A stretch of DNA of 64,000 bases. Origin: Ideonella alba (GTDB lineage: Bacteria; Pseudomonadota; Gammaproteobacteria; Burkholderiales; Burkholderiaceae_C). This document shows, in pieces, positions 17,854-27,620 of the stretch; position 1 is the first letter of the stretch; each line of letters begins with the position of its first letter. The stretch covers positions 248,001 through 312,000 of the forward strand of contig NZ_JAGQDF010000002.1 in assembly GCF_018069875.1 (NCBI RefSeq). The letters run 5' to 3'. A program made the translations under genes and the position numbers. Under the pieces are notes generated by a model that saw nothing but the letters and a program-made list of their open reading frames with translations, did no database searches and was not told the DNA's origin.

Positions 17854-19317
17854 ATGTCCCTCGATCCCCTGCTGCTGGCCTTGGCCCTCGCAGCCTTGCT
17901 CCTTGGTGCCCTGCTGGGGTGGTGGATGGCCACCGCCCGCGCGCGCGCCGACAGCGCCGCCCTGCAGGAGCGTGTGGCCGGGCTGGGCCAATCCCTGGCG
18001 CTGGAACGCAGCCAGCATGAGGCCTTGCGCGCCCAGGCCGAGACCTGGCGCCGGGAGCTCGATGAGGGCAGCAACCAGCTTGCCCGCTGGCAGGAGCGTG
18101 CCGAATCACTGGGCGAGCAACTGGCCACGGCACAGGCCGCACTGGGCCAGACCCAGAGCCGCATCACCGCGCTGAGCGAGGCCCAGGCCAGCACCCAGGC
18201 CGAACTGGCCGACACCCGGGCGCGTCTGGACAGCGAGCGCCGCAACGCCGAGCTGCGACTGAAGGAACTGCAGGATGCACGCGAAGCGCTGTCGCTTCAG
18301 TTCAAGGCCCTGGCCAACGAGATCCTCGAGGACAAGTCGCGCCGCTTTGCCGAACAGAACCAGGCCAGCCTGTCGCAGCTGCTGGACCCGCTGCGACAGC
18401 AGCTGGGCGAGTTCAAGGGCAAGGTCGAGGAGGTCTATGTCCAGGAAGGCAAGGACCGCAGCGCGCTGGCCGAGCAGGTGCGCCAGCTGGCGGCCCTGAA
18501 CCAGGCTCTGAGCCAGGACGCCAAGGACCTGACGCGGGCCCTCAAGGGCCAGGCCAAGACCCAGGGCAACTGGGGCGAGCTGGTGCTCGAGCGCGTGCTG
18601 GAGGCCTCCGGCCTGCGCAAGGGCCACGAGTACCGGGTGCAGGACAGCCAGACCCGCGAGGACGGCAGCCGGGCCCAGCCCGACGTGGTGATCGAGCTGC
18701 CCGAAGGGCGCAGCCTGGTGGTCGACGCCAAGGTCTCGCTGCTGGCCTACGAGCGCTTCGTCAATGCGGCCGACGACGATGCGCGCGCGGCCGCGCTGCG
18801 CCTGCACCTCGAATCGGTGCGCAAGCACATCCGCGACCTGTCCGAAAAGGGCTACCAGCAGCTCTACGGCCTGCAGTCGCTGGACTTCGTGCTCGCCTTC
18901 GTGCCGGTGGAGCCCGCCTTCATGCTGGCGGTGACCAGCGACGGCGAGCTGTTCATGGACGCCTGGCAGCGCAATGTGTTGCTGGTCAGTCCCTCAACGC
19001 TGCTGTTCGTCGTGCGCACCGTGGCCCACCTGTGGCGCCAGGAAGCGCAGAACCGCAATGCGCAGGAGATTGCCCGCCGCGGCGCCGAGCTCTACGACAA
19101 GCTCTGCGGCTTCGTCGCCGACCTGGAGAAGGTGGGCGAGCGGCTGAAACAGACGCGCGACGCCTTCGATGGCGCGCAGGCCAAGCTGCATGCCGGCCGC
19201 GGCAATGTGATCCGCCAGGCCGAGATGCTGCGCGAGCTGGGCGTGAAGCCCACCAAGCAACTGCCCGAGGGCCTGCTGCAGCTGGCCCAGGACGCCGAGC
19301 CGCCCGCTGCCACCTGA
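17854..19317 (+). CDS. rmuC: DNA recombination protein RmuC
   Basis: 487 residues. N-terminal transmembrane anchor (about 5-27) followed by a long coiled coil (about 35-180) rich in Ala/Glu/Arg. The RmuC domain (about 190-470) includes GNWGELVLERVLEASGL, QPDVVIELPEGRSLVVDAKV and the YERFVNA helix, features of a PD-(D/E)XK-like nuclease fold. Members limit rearrangements at inverted repeats and have recently been linked to defence against foreign DNA. It is a monocistronic plus-strand gene that converges on tRNA-Pro. Confidence 0.93.
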   Translation: MSLDPLLLALALAALLLGALLGWWMATARARADSAALQERVAGLGQSLALERSQHEALRAQAETWRRELDEGSNQLARWQERAESLGEQLATAQAALGQTQSRITALSEAQASTQAELADTRARLDSERRNAELRLKELQDAREALSLQFKALANEILEDKSRRFAEQNQASLSQLLDPLRQQLGEFKGKVEEVYVQEGKDRSALAEQVRQLAALNQALSQDAKDLTRALKGQAKTQGNWGELVLERVLEASGLRKGHEYRVQDSQTREDGSRAQPDVVIELPEGRSLVVDAKVSLLAYERFVNAADDDARAAALRLHLESVRKHIRDLSEKGYQQLYGLQSLDFVLAFVPVEPAFMLAVTSDGELFMDAWQRNVLLVSPSTLLFVVRTVAHLWRQEAQNRNAQEIARRGAELYDKLCGFVADLEKVGERLKQTRDAFDGAQAKLHAGRGNVIRQAEMLRELGVKPTKQLPEGLLQLAQDAEPPAAT

Positions 19318-19401
19318 GCGCGGCACCGTCGCCCTGCCCTGTGGGCCGCGCAGTGGCACGGGCCCGGCCATCGCCTGGCCCAGCAAGGACCCTTGAAAAG
19401 C

Positions 19402-19431
19402 AAAAGGCCCGGTACCTTGCGGTACCGGGCC
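19402..19431 (-). terminator. Intrinsic terminator of tRNA-Pro
   Basis: Read on the minus strand: 11-bp stem GGCCCGGTACC / GGTACCGGGCC (19406-19431) with a GCAA loop, then TTTTGCTTTTC. It lies 15 bases beyond the tRNA 3' end. It could also stop rmuC transcripts from the other side, though the T-run is poorer there. Confidence 0.85.
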
Positions 19432-19445
19432 GTTGCCGTTTTCAA

Positions 19446-19522
19446 TGGTCGGGGTGGCGGGATTCGAACTCGCGACCCCTTGCACCCCATGCAAGTGCGC
19501 TACCAGGCTGCGCTACACCCCG
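19446..19522 (-). tRNA. tRNA-Pro, anticodon GGG
   Basis: 77 bases with an encoded CCA. Acceptor stem CGGGGTG / CACCCCG, D-arm GCGCAGCCTGGTAGCGC, anticodon stem CTTGC / GCAAG with loop ATGGGGT (anticodon GGG, reading CCC/CCU), T-arm GGGTCGCGAGTTCGAATCCC in outline. It follows merR in the ihfA cluster, an arrangement common in beta- and gammaproteobacteria. Confidence 0.97.
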
Positions 19523-19557
19523 ACGAAGCTCGCAGTATAGCCTGAAATCAGGCACTT

Positions 19558-19995
19558 TCAGACATCGAGCAGATCGCGAATCGCCAGAAGCTCCTGGCGG
19601 ACATGGCGGGTGCTCAGGTGCACCGGCAGATCATCCAGGCTCAGCTCGATGACCTCGACGCCAGCGCTGCCGTCGCTCACCTCGGGCTCCTGCGCGGTCA
19701 GCTCGGCCGCACCGCTGCCAGAGGCCATCGCGGCGGCGTCGCTGAGCCGGTTGCGGGCCCCACTGATGGTGAAGCCCTGGTCGTACAGCAGGTCGCGGAT
19801 GCGGCGGATCAGCAGCACCTCGTGGTGCTGGTAGTAGCGGCGGTTGCCGCGCCGCTTGACCGGCTTGAGCTGCGTGAACTCCTGCTCCCAGTAGCGCAGC
19901 ACATAGGGTTTGACGCCACAGAGCTCGCTGACCTCACCGATGGTGAAGTAGCGCTTCGCCGGAATATCCGGCAGGCGTTGGTCCCGCTCTTCCAT
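19558..19995 (-). CDS. MerR family transcriptional regulator
   Basis: 145 residues. N-terminal winged helix RYFTIGEVSELCGVKPYVLR then YWEQEF, followed by RRGNRRYYQHHEVLLIRRIR and a dimer helix. The C-terminal 50 residues are acidic and lack Cys metal ligands. This MerR variant sits next to ihfA in many proteobacteria; its inducer is not known. It is 36 bases after ihfA in the same orientation and just before tRNA-Pro. Confidence 0.92.
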   Translation of the reverse strand: MEERDQRLPDIPAKRYFTIGEVSELCGVKPYVLRYWEQEFTQLKPVKRRGNRRYYQHHEVLLIRRIRDLLYDQGFTISGARNRLSDAAAMASGSGAAELTAQEPEVSDGSAGVEVIELSLDDLPVHLSTRHVRQELLAIRDLLDV

Positions 19996-20031
19996 GACAA
20001 ATCAAGGCCCTGGCCCAGAGGACCTCAGACT

Positions 20032-20418
20032 TTACTCGAAGTCTTCGTCCGGGGACACGTCGCCCTGGACCAGCGCCTTCAACTTCTGGCTGGCGTGGAA
20101 TGTGACCACATTGCGTGCAGCAATCGGGATGGCCTCGCCGGTGCGGGGATTGCGGCCGGGCCGCGGCGCCTTGCGCCGGATCGTGAAGTTGCCGAAGCCC
20201 GAGAGCTTCACATCCTCACCCGACACCAGCGCGGCGTTGACGATCTCGAAGAAGGCCTCGACCATGTCCTTCGACTCACGCTTGTTCAGGCCCAGGCGCT
20301 CGAACAGCAGTTCGCTGAGCTCGGCCTTGGTCAGCGTGGGCGTCTCCAGGCTGGGCAGGATGACCAGCGGTGAGGCACCGGCGGCGGGCGTGTCGTCGAT
20401 CGACTGTTCTGTGTTCAT
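20032..20418 (-). CDS. ihfA: Integration host factor alpha subunit
   Basis: 128 residues. The core [20 protein letters not shown] with [32 protein letters not shown] and [14 protein letters not shown] is a complete IHF-alpha DNA-bending protein; the Pro that intercalates lies in RNPRTGE. Compared with about 100 residues in E. coli there is an N-terminal extension of about 27 residues ([19 protein letters not shown]), partly acidic. No later ATG precedes the core, so the extension is probably real. It lies downstream of pheT as in E. coli. Confidence 0.96.
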   Translation of the reverse strand: MNTEQSIDDTPAAGASPLVILPSLETPTLTKAELSELLFERLGLNKRESKDMVEAFFEIVNAALVSGEDVKLSGFGNFTIRRKAPRPGRNPRTGEAIPIAARNVVTFHASQKLKALVQGDVSPDEDFE

Positions 20419-20449
20419 GGTGTGTCTCGCACCGAAGTCTGGCAGGTTC

Positions 20450-22870
20450 TCAGCCACGCAGGCGGGCGCCAAAAGCCGTCTGGGCGCGGGCCACCGCGGC
20501 CGCCATCGCGGCCTCGATGCGCTCGTCGGTCAGCGTGGCCTCGTCGTCCAGCAACTCCAGCCGCAGGGCCAGGCTGCGCTCACCGGCGGCGATGTCGGCG
20601 CTGGGCACCTTGGGCCGGTAGATGTCGAACAACGTGACCTGGCGCACCAGCGGATCGTCGGCCAGCGTGGCGACCAGCGCGTCATGCGCCACCTGGTCGG
20701 ACACCACCAGCGCCAGATCGCGCAGCGCCGACTGTTGGCGCGGCACCGCCTGCGCCTGCGGCACCGGCCGCTGCTGTACGGCCGCCAGGTCCAGCTCGAA
20801 CATCAGCGGTGCCGACGGCAGCTCATAGGCCTGGCGCCATTTCGGATGCAACTCGCCCAGGTGGCCGATGGTCACCCCATCCAGTTGCACCGCGGCGCAA
20901 CGCCCCGGGTGCATCGCCGGGTGCTCAGCCGCCACGAACTCGGCGGTGCGCGGCGCCAGCAGGCGCTCGACGTCGGCCTTGAGGTCGAAGAAGTCGACGC
21001 TGCGCTCAGCTTGGCCCCATTGCAGTGCGGCGGCCGGCCCCCAAGCCAGGCCCGCCACGCGCATCGGCTGCGACACCCCTGCCACGCTGGTATCGGTGGA
21101 GGCCACCGAGGCGTCACGGCGGAACACCCGGCCCAGCTCGAAGACCCGCACGCGCGGCGCCTTGCGTGCCAGGTTGTACTTCAGCACGCCCACCAGGCTG
21201 CCCAGCAGGCTTGAGCGCATCACGGCCAGCGGCGCGGCGATCGGGTTGAGCACCTGGATCGGGTGGGGGTTGCCGGCCAGCTCGTGCTCCCAGCGCGCTT
21301 CGACGAAGCTGAAATTGATCGTCTCCTGGTAATCGAGCGCCGCCAGCGCATGGCGCACCGCGTGGGCGCCGCGACGGGCCTCGACGCGCACGCGGGCCGT
21401 CACCGGGGCCTGCGGCGGCGTGTCGGGCAGTTGCTGGTAGCCCAGCACGCGCGCCACCTCCTCGATCAGGTCTTCCTCGATCGTCAGGTCGAAGCGCCAG
21501 CTGGGCGGCGTCACGGTGAGCTCGCCATCGGCCTCGGTGAACGGCAGGCCCAGGCGCTGCAGCACGCTGGCGCACTGGGCCTGGGTGACCGGCATGCCGA
21601 TCACCTTGGCGGCGCGCGCCACGCGCAGGCGCACGGGTGCGCGCTGCGGCATCGCCGGCTGCACATCGGTCACCGGACCGGCCTGACCGCCGCAGATCTG
21701 CTGCACCAGCGCGGTGATGCGCTCGATGTGCTCGACCGTGCCCTGCGGGTCGACGCCGCGCTCGAAGCGGTGTCCGGCGTCGGTGGCGAAGTTGTAGCGG
21801 CGCGAGCGGCCGGCCACGGCAGCGGGCCACCAGAACGCGGCCTCGATGTAGATGTTGGCGGTGTCATCGGACACCGCGGTGGCGTCGCCACCCATGATGC
21901 CGGCCAGCGACTCCACGGCCTGGTCGTCGGCAATGATGCCGACCTGCCCGTCCAGCTCGACCGTGTTGCCGTTGAGCAGCTTGAGCGATTCGCCCGCGCG
22001 TGCCCAGCGCACCTGCAGGCCGCCGTGGATCTTGTCCAGGTCGAAGATGTGCGAGGGGCGGCCGTACTCGAACATCACATAGTTCGAGATATCCACCAGC
22101 GGGCTGACCGAGCGCTGGCCGCAGCGCGCCAGACGCTCGACCATCCAGGCCGGCGTGGCCGCCTTCGGGTTGACGCCACGCACGATGCGGCCGCTGAAGC
22201 GCCCGCACAGGTCGCTGGCCTGCACGTCCACCGCCAGCGTGGCGTCGATCGCCGGCGCCACCGGGGCGATGGCGGGCGTGACAAGCGGCGCGCCGGTCAG
22301 CGCGCTCACCTCGCGGGCGATGCCGTAGACGCTCAGGCAGTGCGCCAGGTTGGGCGTGAGCTTGAGGGTGAACAGCGTGTCATCCAGGTTCAGGAACTGG
22401 CGGATGTCCTGGCCCAGCGGGGCGTCGGCGGGCAGCTCCAGCAGGCCGCCGTGGTCTTCGCTGAGCTTGAGCTCGCGCGCCGAGCACAGCATGCCGAAGC
22501 TCTCGACGCCGCGCAGCTTGCCCACCTTGATCGCGAAGGGCGCACCGCCGTCTTCCGCCGGCGGCAGCTCGGCGCCCACCAGGGCCAGCGGCACGCGGAT
22601 GCCGGCGCGCGCGTTGGGCGCGCCGCAGACGATCTGCAGCGGGCCGTCCTTGCTGTGCGGGCCGGCATCGACACGGCACACCCGCAGGCGGTCGGCATTG
22701 GGGTGCTGTTCGGCCTCGACGATCTCGGCCACGACGATCTTCGAGAAGGCCGGCGCCACCGGGCGCATCTCTTCGACCTCCAGACCCGCCATGGTCAGCA
22801 GGTCAGCCAGCTCGGCGGTGGTGATGGCGGGGTTGCAGAACTCGCGCAACCAGGACTCGGGGAATTGCAT
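20450..22870 (-). CDS. pheT: Phenylalanine-tRNA ligase beta subunit
   Basis: 806 residues; beta chain of the (alpha-beta)2 PheRS that charges tRNA-Phe in the cytoplasm and edits Tyr-tRNA-Phe. It starts [25 protein letters not shown] in outline, with the EMAP/tRNA-binding domain at 40-150. B3/B4 editing domains follow (about 205-400), then B5 and the catalytic-like core. The C-terminal ferredoxin-fold anticodon-binding domain (about 710-806) has [20 protein letters not shown]. Full length; 47 bases after pheS. Confidence 0.97.
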   Translation of the reverse strand: MQFPESWLREFCNPAITTAELADLLTMAGLEVEEMRPVAPAFSKIVVAEIVEAEQHPNADRLRVCRVDAGPHSKDGPLQIVCGAPNARAGIRVPLALVGAELPPAEDGGAPFAIKVGKLRGVESFGMLCSARELKLSEDHGGLLELPADAPLGQDIRQFLNLDDTLFTLKLTPNLAHCLSVYGIAREVSALTGAPLVTPAIAPVAPAIDATLAVDVQASDLCGRFSGRIVRGVNPKAATPAWMVERLARCGQRSVSPLVDISNYVMFEYGRPSHIFDLDKIHGGLQVRWARAGESLKLLNGNTVELDGQVGIIADDQAVESLAGIMGGDATAVSDDTANIYIEAAFWWPAAVAGRSRRYNFATDAGHRFERGVDPQGTVEHIERITALVQQICGGQAGPVTDVQPAMPQRAPVRLRVARAAKVIGMPVTQAQCASVLQRLGLPFTEADGELTVTPPSWRFDLTIEEDLIEEVARVLGYQQLPDTPPQAPVTARVRVEARRGAHAVRHALAALDYQETINFSFVEARWEHELAGNPHPIQVLNPIAAPLAVMRSSLLGSLVGVLKYNLARKAPRVRVFELGRVFRRDASVASTDTSVAGVSQPMRVAGLAWGPAAALQWGQAERSVDFFDLKADVERLLAPRTAEFVAAEHPAMHPGRCAAVQLDGVTIGHLGELHPKWRQAYELPSAPLMFELDLAAVQQRPVPQAQAVPRQQSALRDLALVVSDQVAHDALVATLADDPLVRQVTLFDIYRPKVPSADIAAGERSLALRLELLDDEATLTDERIEAAMAAAVARAQTAFGARLRG

Positions 22871-22917
22871 GCTTCAGATCCGATGGGTGTTCTTGGGGCG
22901 GCGGGCGCGGTGCGGCA

Positions 22918-23976
22918 TCACTGGAACTGGGCCAGGAAGCGCAGGTCGCCGTCGAAGAACAGACGCAGGTCGTTGACGCCATAGCGCAGCATCGTCAGGC
23001 GGTCAAAGCCCATGCCGAAGGCGAAGCCGATGTAGCGCTCGGGGTCGAGGCCGAAGTTGCGCACCACGTTCGGGTGCACCTGGCCGGAGCCGGCCACCTC
23101 CAGCCAGCGGCCCTTGAGCGGGCCGGAGGCGAAGGCGATGTCCACCTCGGCCGAGGGCTCGGTGAACGGGAAGAACGACGGCCGGAAGCGGATCTGCAGG
23201 TCGTCGGTCTCGAAGAAGGTACGGAAGAAATCGGCGAACACCACCTTCAGGTCCTTGAAGGAGACGTTCTCGCCGATCCACAGGCCTTCGCACTGGTGGA
23301 ACATGGGCGAGTGGGTGGCGTCGCTGTCGACGCGGTAGGTGCGGCCGGGAGCGATGACACGGATCTCGGGCATGCTGCGCCCCGCGGCCAGCGCGGCGGC
23401 GTGCTTCTTCACATGCTGCACCGCGTAGCGCACCTGCATCGGGCTGGTGTGGGTGCGCAGCAGGTGGCCCGAGCCATCCGGCGCCACGGTGTCGACGTAG
23501 AAGGTGTCGTGCATCGACCGCGCCGGGTGGTCGGCCGGCGTGTTCAATGCGGTGAAGTTGAACCAGTCTTCCTCGATCTCGGGGCCGTCGGCCACATCAA
23601 AGCCCATCGAGCCGAAGATGGCCTCGACCCGCTCCATGCTGCGCGAGACCGGGTGCAGCCCACCCAGGCCGCGCGGCTGACGCCCCGGCAGCGTGACGTC
23701 CAGCGCCTCGGCGCGCAGTTGCGCCTGCAGCTCGGCGTCGGCCAGCGCGGCGCGGCGCTCGGTCAGCAGCGACTCGATCGCCTGCTTGGTCTGGTTGATC
23801 TCGGCGCCACGGGTCTTCTTCTCCTCGTGGCTGAGCGCGGCCATGCCCTTGAGCAGGTCGGTGACGCGACCGGCCTTGCCCAGGAAGCGGGCCTTGGCGT
23901 TCTCCAGCTCGGCCGGTGTCACGGCGGCGGCGAAATCGTCGCGCGCGGCCTGCACCAGTTGTTCGAGATCGTTCAT
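22918..23976 (-). CDS. pheS: Phenylalanine-tRNA ligase alpha subunit
   Basis: 352 residues, catalytic class-II subunit. N-terminal coiled coil (1-100), then [39 protein letters not shown] (motif 2 region) and [20 protein letters not shown] (motif 3). ATG 23976 ([17 protein letters not shown]) is chosen. An in-frame GTG at 24009 would add an F-rich prefix that overlaps the T-run of the upstream hairpin and is unlikely. Translation-cluster gene following rplT. Confidence 0.97.
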   Translation of the reverse strand: MNDLEQLVQAARDDFAAAVTPAELENAKARFLGKAGRVTDLLKGMAALSHEEKKTRGAEINQTKQAIESLLTERRAALADAELQAQLRAEALDVTLPGRQPRGLGGLHPVSRSMERVEAIFGSMGFDVADGPEIEEDWFNFTALNTPADHPARSMHDTFYVDTVAPDGSGHLLRTHTSPMQVRYAVQHVKKHAAALAAGRSMPEIRVIAPGRTYRVDSDATHSPMFHQCEGLWIGENVSFKDLKVVFADFFRTFFETDDLQIRFRPSFFPFTEPSAEVDIAFASGPLKGRWLEVAGSGQVHPNVVRNFGLDPERYIGFAFGMGFDRLTMLRYGVNDLRLFFDGDLRFLAQFQ

Positions 23977-23994
23977 TGCAAGCAGGGAAAAAAT

Positions 23995-24025
23995 GAAAAA
24001 AGGCCGCACCGGCAGGTGAGGCCTT
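23995..24025 (-). terminator. Hairpin with T-run between rplT and pheS, possible attenuator
   Basis: Minus strand: AAGGCC / GGCCTT stem (24020-24025 with 24000-24005) containing an inner CACC / GGTG stem, followed by six T residues. It sits 19 bases before the pheS ATG. Either it ends part of the rpmI-rplT transcripts or it is an attenuator of pheST. No clear Phe leader peptide with its own stop was found before it. Confidence 0.65.
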
Positions 24026-24079
24026 CGAGGTCCTGAGGGCGCTGCCGGCGCAGTGGCACCGGCGGCAGCCTCCAGAGGA

Positions 24080-24436
24080 TCAAGCGAGCTGGGCCTTCAC
24101 CTTGTCGACGATGGCAGCAAAAGCGGCCGGATCGTGGATCGCCATGTCCGACAGAACCTTGCGGTCCAGGTCGATCTGGGCCTTCTTCAGGCCGGCGATG
24201 AACTTGCTGTAGGTCAGGCCCAGACCACGCGTGGCGGCGTTGATACGGGCAATCCACAGCTGGCGGAAGACGCGCTTCTTGGTGCGGCGGTCACGGTAGG
24301 CGTACTGGCCCGCCTTCATCACCGCCTGCTTGGCGATGCGGAAGACGTTCTTGCGGCGGCCGCGGAAACCCTTGGCCAGGGCCAGAACCTTCTTGTGACG
24401 AGCGCGGGCGGTAACACCACGTTTGACGCGAGGCAT
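24080..24436 (-). CDS. rplT: 50S ribosomal protein L20
   Basis: 118 residues, full length: [20 protein letters not shown] then [20 protein letters not shown] and [20 protein letters not shown]. Binds 23S rRNA early in 50S assembly and in several bacteria represses its own operon. ATG 24436 follows AAGAAGGAG. It is 24 bases after rpmI. Confidence 0.98.
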   Translation of the reverse strand: MPRVKRGVTARARHKKVLALAKGFRGRRKNVFRIAKQAVMKAGQYAYRDRRTKKRVFRQLWIARINAATRGLGLTYSKFIAGLKKAQIDLDRKVLSDMAIHDPAAFAAIVDKVKAQLA

Positions 24437-24460
24437 GTGTTGACTCCTTCTTGGTGGTGA

Positions 24461-24664
24461 TTACAGACCGGCGAACGGCAGCATCTGCGCCATGTGACCC
24501 ATGTTGGTCTCATGCACGTTGGCTGCACCACGCAGGTGACGCTTGTTCTTGGTGGTCTTCTTGGTCAGGATGTGACGCTTGAAGGCTTGGCCGCGCTTGA
24601 CGGTGCCACCCGGGCGGACGCGGAAGCGCTTCTTGGCGCTGCTCTTGGTCTTCATCTTGGGCAT
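24461..24664 (-). CDS. rpmI: 50S ribosomal protein L35
   Basis: 67 residues, starting [20 protein letters not shown] and ending [10 protein letters not shown]; Lys/Arg-rich and full length. ATG 24664 follows AAGGAGCATCAC. Its 5' region (24665-24777) separates it from infC and may contain the L20 control site, though I could not identify one by eye. Confidence 0.97.
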   Translation of the reverse strand: MPKMKTKSSAKKRFRVRPGGTVKRGQAFKRHILTKKTTKNKRHLRGAANVHETNMGHMAQMLPFAGL

Positions 24665-24777
24665 GTGATGCTCCTTATCAATGACCTCTGCTGGGCGGCC
24701 CCACGGGCGTGGTGCACTTGATGGCCTGCAGCGGCTTTTCTTCATCGCCCCGGTGACCAGACCAGGGCGCGAATCGG

Positions 24778-25329
24778 TTAAGACTTCTTCTTCGGTGCCA
24801 GCACCATGATCATCTGGCGGCCTTCGAGCTTGGGCATGTGCTCGACCACCGCCACATCCGCCAGTTCATCGCGGATGCGTTCCAGCAGGCGCATGCCGAT
24901 GTCCTGGTGGGTGATCTCACGGCCCCGGAAGCGCAGCGTGACCTTACCCTTGTCGCCGTCCTCGGCGATGAAGCGGCGCAGGTTGCGCATCTTGATGTTG
25001 TAGTCGCCCTCGTCGGTGCCGGGCCGGAACTTGACTTCCTTGACCTCGATGACCTTCTGCTTGGACTTGGCTTCAGCGGCGCGCTTCTGCTCCTGGTACT
25101 TGAACTTGCCGTAGTCCATCAGCCGGCAGACCGGCGGATCGGCCTGGGCCGCGATCTCGACCAGATCCACGTCGTGTTCGGCCGACAAGCGCAGCGCCTC
25201 CTGGATGCTGACGATGCCCAGTGGCTCGTTCTCGGGGCCGTTCAGGCGCACGGTGGAAGCGGTGATCTCGCGGTTCAGTCGGTGCTTGCGCTCGACATTG
25301 GGAATCCGGCGGTCGAGAAAGGTAGCGAT
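24778..25329 (-). CDS. infC: Translation initiation factor IF-3 with ATC start codon
   Basis: 183 residues. IF-3[21 protein letters not shown] then [20 protein letters not shown] and [18 protein letters not shown]-3[21 protein letters not shown] and [16 protein letters not shown]. There is no ATG, GTG or TTG before the conserved start; the codon in the right place is ATC at 25329 (reads [11 protein letters not shown]), preceded by CAGGGG. IF-3 destabilises initiation at non-standard codons, so a rare start gives autogenous repression, as with AUU in E. coli infC. Confidence 0.95.
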   Translation of the reverse strand: MATFLDRRIPNVERKHRLNREITASTVRLNGPENEPLGIVSIQEALRLSAEHDVDLVEIAAQADPPVCRLMDYGKFKYQEQKRAAEAKSKQKVIEVKEVKFRPGTDEGDYNIKMRNLRRFIAEDGDKGKVTLRFRGREITHQDIGMRLLERIRDELADVAVVEHMPKLEGRQMIMVLAPKKKS

Positions 25330-25411
25330 GGTTCAAACCCCTGCAACAGGCCCCGAGGCAAGAACGGAGCCCGACACAAAAACTCTGGAGCGCAAAAAAG
25401 CCGAGGCGTCC

Positions 25412-27331
25412 TCAGACCTTGGCTGCGATGTCGGACGCGAGCTTCGCAAGGAAGTCGCTGACCGGCATCACCCCCAGATCCTGGTTGCCCCGGGCGCGCA
25501 CCGCGACGGCCCCGCTTGCCTTCTCCTTGTCACCAATGACCAGGATGAACGGGACCTTCTGCATGGAATGCTCGCGGATTTTATACGTGATTTTCTCGTT
25601 GCGCAAATCCGCCTGAGCCCTAACTCCTTGTTTTTGCAGCGTTTTCACCACTTCCTGCACGGCATCGGCCTGGGCGTCGGTGATATTGGCCACCACCACC
25701 TGGGTCGGTGAGAGCCACAGCGGCAGCGCGCCGGCGTGCTGTTCGATCAGGATGCCGATGAAACGCTCCAGGCTGCCGACGATGGCGCGGTGCAGCATCA
25801 CCGGGTGGCGGCGGCTGCCGTCCTCGGCCACGTACTCGGCGCCCAGGCGCTCGGCCATGAAGAAGTCCACCTGCATGGTGCCGCACTGCCACTGACGGCC
25901 CAGCGCGTCCTTCAGCGTGTATTCGATCTTCGGGCCGTAGAAGGCGCCATCGCCCGGCGAGACGACGAAGTCCACGCCGCTCTGGCGCAGGCTTTCCATC
26001 AGCGCATGCTCGGCCTTGTCCCAGGCCTCGTCGCTGCCGATGCGCTGCTCGGGCCGCGTGGCGACCTTGTAGAGGATCTCGGTGAAGCCGAAGTCCTGGT
26101 AGACCTTCTGCAGCAACGTGGTGTAGGCCAGGCACTCGGGCAGGATCATGTCCTCGGTGCAGAAGATGTGGCCGTCGTCCTGCGTGAAGCCGCGCACCCG
26201 CATGATGCCGTGCAGGCCACCGGTGGGCTCGTTGCGGTGGCACTGGCCGAACTCGCCAAAGCGCAGCGGCAGGTCGCGGTAGCTCTTGATCCCCTGCTTG
26301 AAGATCAGGATGTGACCGGGGCAGTTCATCGGCTTGAGCGCGTAGTCGCGCTTCTCCGATTCCGTCGTGAACATGTTCTCGCGGTACTTCTGCCAGTGGC
26401 CGGTCTTCTCCCACAGGCCCTGGTCCAGCAGTTGCGGACCCTTGACCTCCTGGTAGCCGTTGTCGCGGTAGACGCGGCGCATGTACTGCTCCACCTCCTG
26501 CCACACGGCCCAGCCCTTGGGGTGCCAGAAGACCGTGCCGGGCGAGTGCTCGTCGATGTGGAACAGGTCCAGCTCGCGTCCCAGGCGACGGTGGTCGCGC
26601 TTCTCGGCCTCCTCCAGCATGGTCAGGTACTGCTGCAGCTCTTCCTTCGTGGCCCAGGCGGTACCGTAGACGCGTTGCAGCATCTCGTTGCGGTGGTCGC
26701 CGCGCCAGTAGGCACCGGCCACCTTCATCAGCTTGAAGTGCTTGAGCTTGCCGGTGCTGGGCACGTGCGGGCCGCGGCACAGGTCCTCGAAGGCGCCTTC
26801 GCGGTACAGCGAGACATCCTGGTCGGCCGGGATGCTGCCGATGATCTCGGCCTTGTAGTGCTCGCCCAGGCCCTTGAAGTACGCCACCGCCTCGTCGCGC
26901 GGCAGCACGCGGCGCACCACCGGCTCGTCCTTCTTCGCCAGCTCGGCCATCTTTTTCTCGATGGCTTCCAGGTCCTCGGGCGTGAACGGGCGCTTGTAGG
27001 AGAAGTCGTAGTAGAAGCCGTTCTCGATGACCGGGCCGATGGTCACCTGGGCTTCGGGGAACAGCTCCTTGACCGCATAGGCCAGCAGGTGGGCGGTGGA
27101 GTGGCGGATCAGCTCCAGGCCTTCGGGCTGCTTGTCGGTGATGATCGCCAGCGCACTGTCCTGATCGAGCAGGAAGCTGGTGTCCACCAGCCGCGCGGCC
27201 TCGCCACGGCCGACCTTGCCGCCCAGCGCGGCCTTGGCCAGGCCGGTGCCGATCGAGGCGGCCACGTCGGCCACCGTCAAGGGGGCCGGGTACTCGCGCT
27301 GGGAGCCATCGGGCAGCGTGATCGTGATCAT
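25412..27331 (-). CDS. thrS: Threonine-tRNA ligase
   Basis: 639 residues, full length. TGS domain (1-62, [20 protein letters not shown]), editing/SAD domain (65-225, [16 protein letters not shown] and later [10 protein letters not shown]), class-II core (about 245-530) with [20 protein letters not shown] and [20 protein letters not shown] split. The anticodon domain (about 535-639) has [24 protein letters not shown] precedes ATG 27331. A T-run hairpin ends 22 bases before the ATG, and a Thr-rich short ORF lies upstream, so attenuation is likely. First gene of the thrS-infC-rpmI-rplT-pheST-ihfA-merR cluster. Confidence 0.98.
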   Translation of the reverse strand: MITITLPDGSQREYPAPLTVADVAASIGTGLAKAALGGKVGRGEAARLVDTSFLLDQDSALAIITDKQPEGLELIRHSTAHLLAYAVKELFPEAQVTIGPVIENGFYYDFSYKRPFTPEDLEAIEKKMAELAKKDEPVVRRVLPRDEAVAYFKGLGEHYKAEIIGSIPADQDVSLYREGAFEDLCRGPHVPSTGKLKHFKLMKVAGAYWRGDHRNEMLQRVYGTAWATKEELQQYLTMLEEAEKRDHRRLGRELDLFHIDEHSPGTVFWHPKGWAVWQEVEQYMRRVYRDNGYQEVKGPQLLDQGLWEKTGHWQKYRENMFTTESEKRDYALKPMNCPGHILIFKQGIKSYRDLPLRFGEFGQCHRNEPTGGLHGIMRVRGFTQDDGHIFCTEDMILPECLAYTTLLQKVYQDFGFTEILYKVATRPEQRIGSDEAWDKAEHALMESLRQSGVDFVVSPGDGAFYGPKIEYTLKDALGRQWQCGTMQVDFFMAERLGAEYVAEDGSRRHPVMLHRAIVGSLERFIGILIEQHAGALPLWLSPTQVVVANITDAQADAVQEVVKTLQKQGVRAQADLRNEKITYKIREHSMQKVPFILVIGDKEKASGAVAVRARGNQDLGVMPVSDFLAKLASDIAAKV

Positions 27332-27353
27332 CGGGCAATCTCCTTCGGAAATG

Positions 27354-27383
27354 AAAAAAGCGCAGCTGCTGCAGCCGCGCTTT
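27354..27383 (-). promoter_or_regulatory. Probable transcription attenuator before thrS
   Basis: Minus strand: AAAGCGC / GCGCTTT plus an inner GCTG / CAGC stem gives an approximately 12-bp hairpin (27357-27383) followed by six T residues, 22 bases upstream of the thrS ATG. A segment CGCGGCTG at 27421-27428, right after the Thr-rich peptide stop, repeats the 5' arm and could pair with the 3' arm (one G-U) to prevent the terminator. Confidence 0.65.
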
Positions 27384-27433
27384 CTTCAGGAACAGGGGTG
27401 ACGTGGGGTCGTGTGTATTCCAGCCGCGGCCGA

Positions 27434-27472
27434 CTAAACCTCAGTGACGAAGGTCGTAGTTCGCGGTGTCAT
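27434..27472 (-). CDS. Candidate Thr-rich leader peptide for thrS
   Basis: ATG 27472 to TAG 27434 encodes MTPRTTTFVTEV: five Thr in twelve residues, three consecutive. It stands about 50 bases upstream of the attenuator hairpin and about 140 before thrS, in the same orientation. A GAGAAAGG element 11-16 bases before the ATG could serve as ribosome site. Five Thr codons in so short an ORF immediately upstream of a Thr-tRNA ligase attenuator suggests ribosome-mediated attenuation. Sequence-based inference only. Confidence 0.5.
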   Translation of the reverse strand: MTPRTTTFVTEV

Positions 27473-27620
27473 AACCCGTGTCGCCTTTCTCTGCTCTTGT
27501 GGTGGGGATGTCCCGATTGTAGCCGCCCTGGCGCCCGGCGAAGGCAACGCCGACCCGATCCGGACGATCCGGCACCGGGCGCGCAGCGGGCTGCACGCCG
27601 GCCAGCCGCCCGGTGGGCGC

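Noticed and set aside
24007-24009. GTG start for pheS giving an F-rich N-terminal extension ([10 protein letters not shown])
   Set aside because: The Phe codons come from the T-run of the upstream hairpin; ATG 23976 matches the PheS N-terminus. Not a Phe leader peptide, since it has no stop of its own before pheS.
25251-25253. GTG start for infC
   Set aside because: Would delete the conserved first 26 residues ([20 protein letters not shown]) of IF-3; ATC 25329 fits the family.
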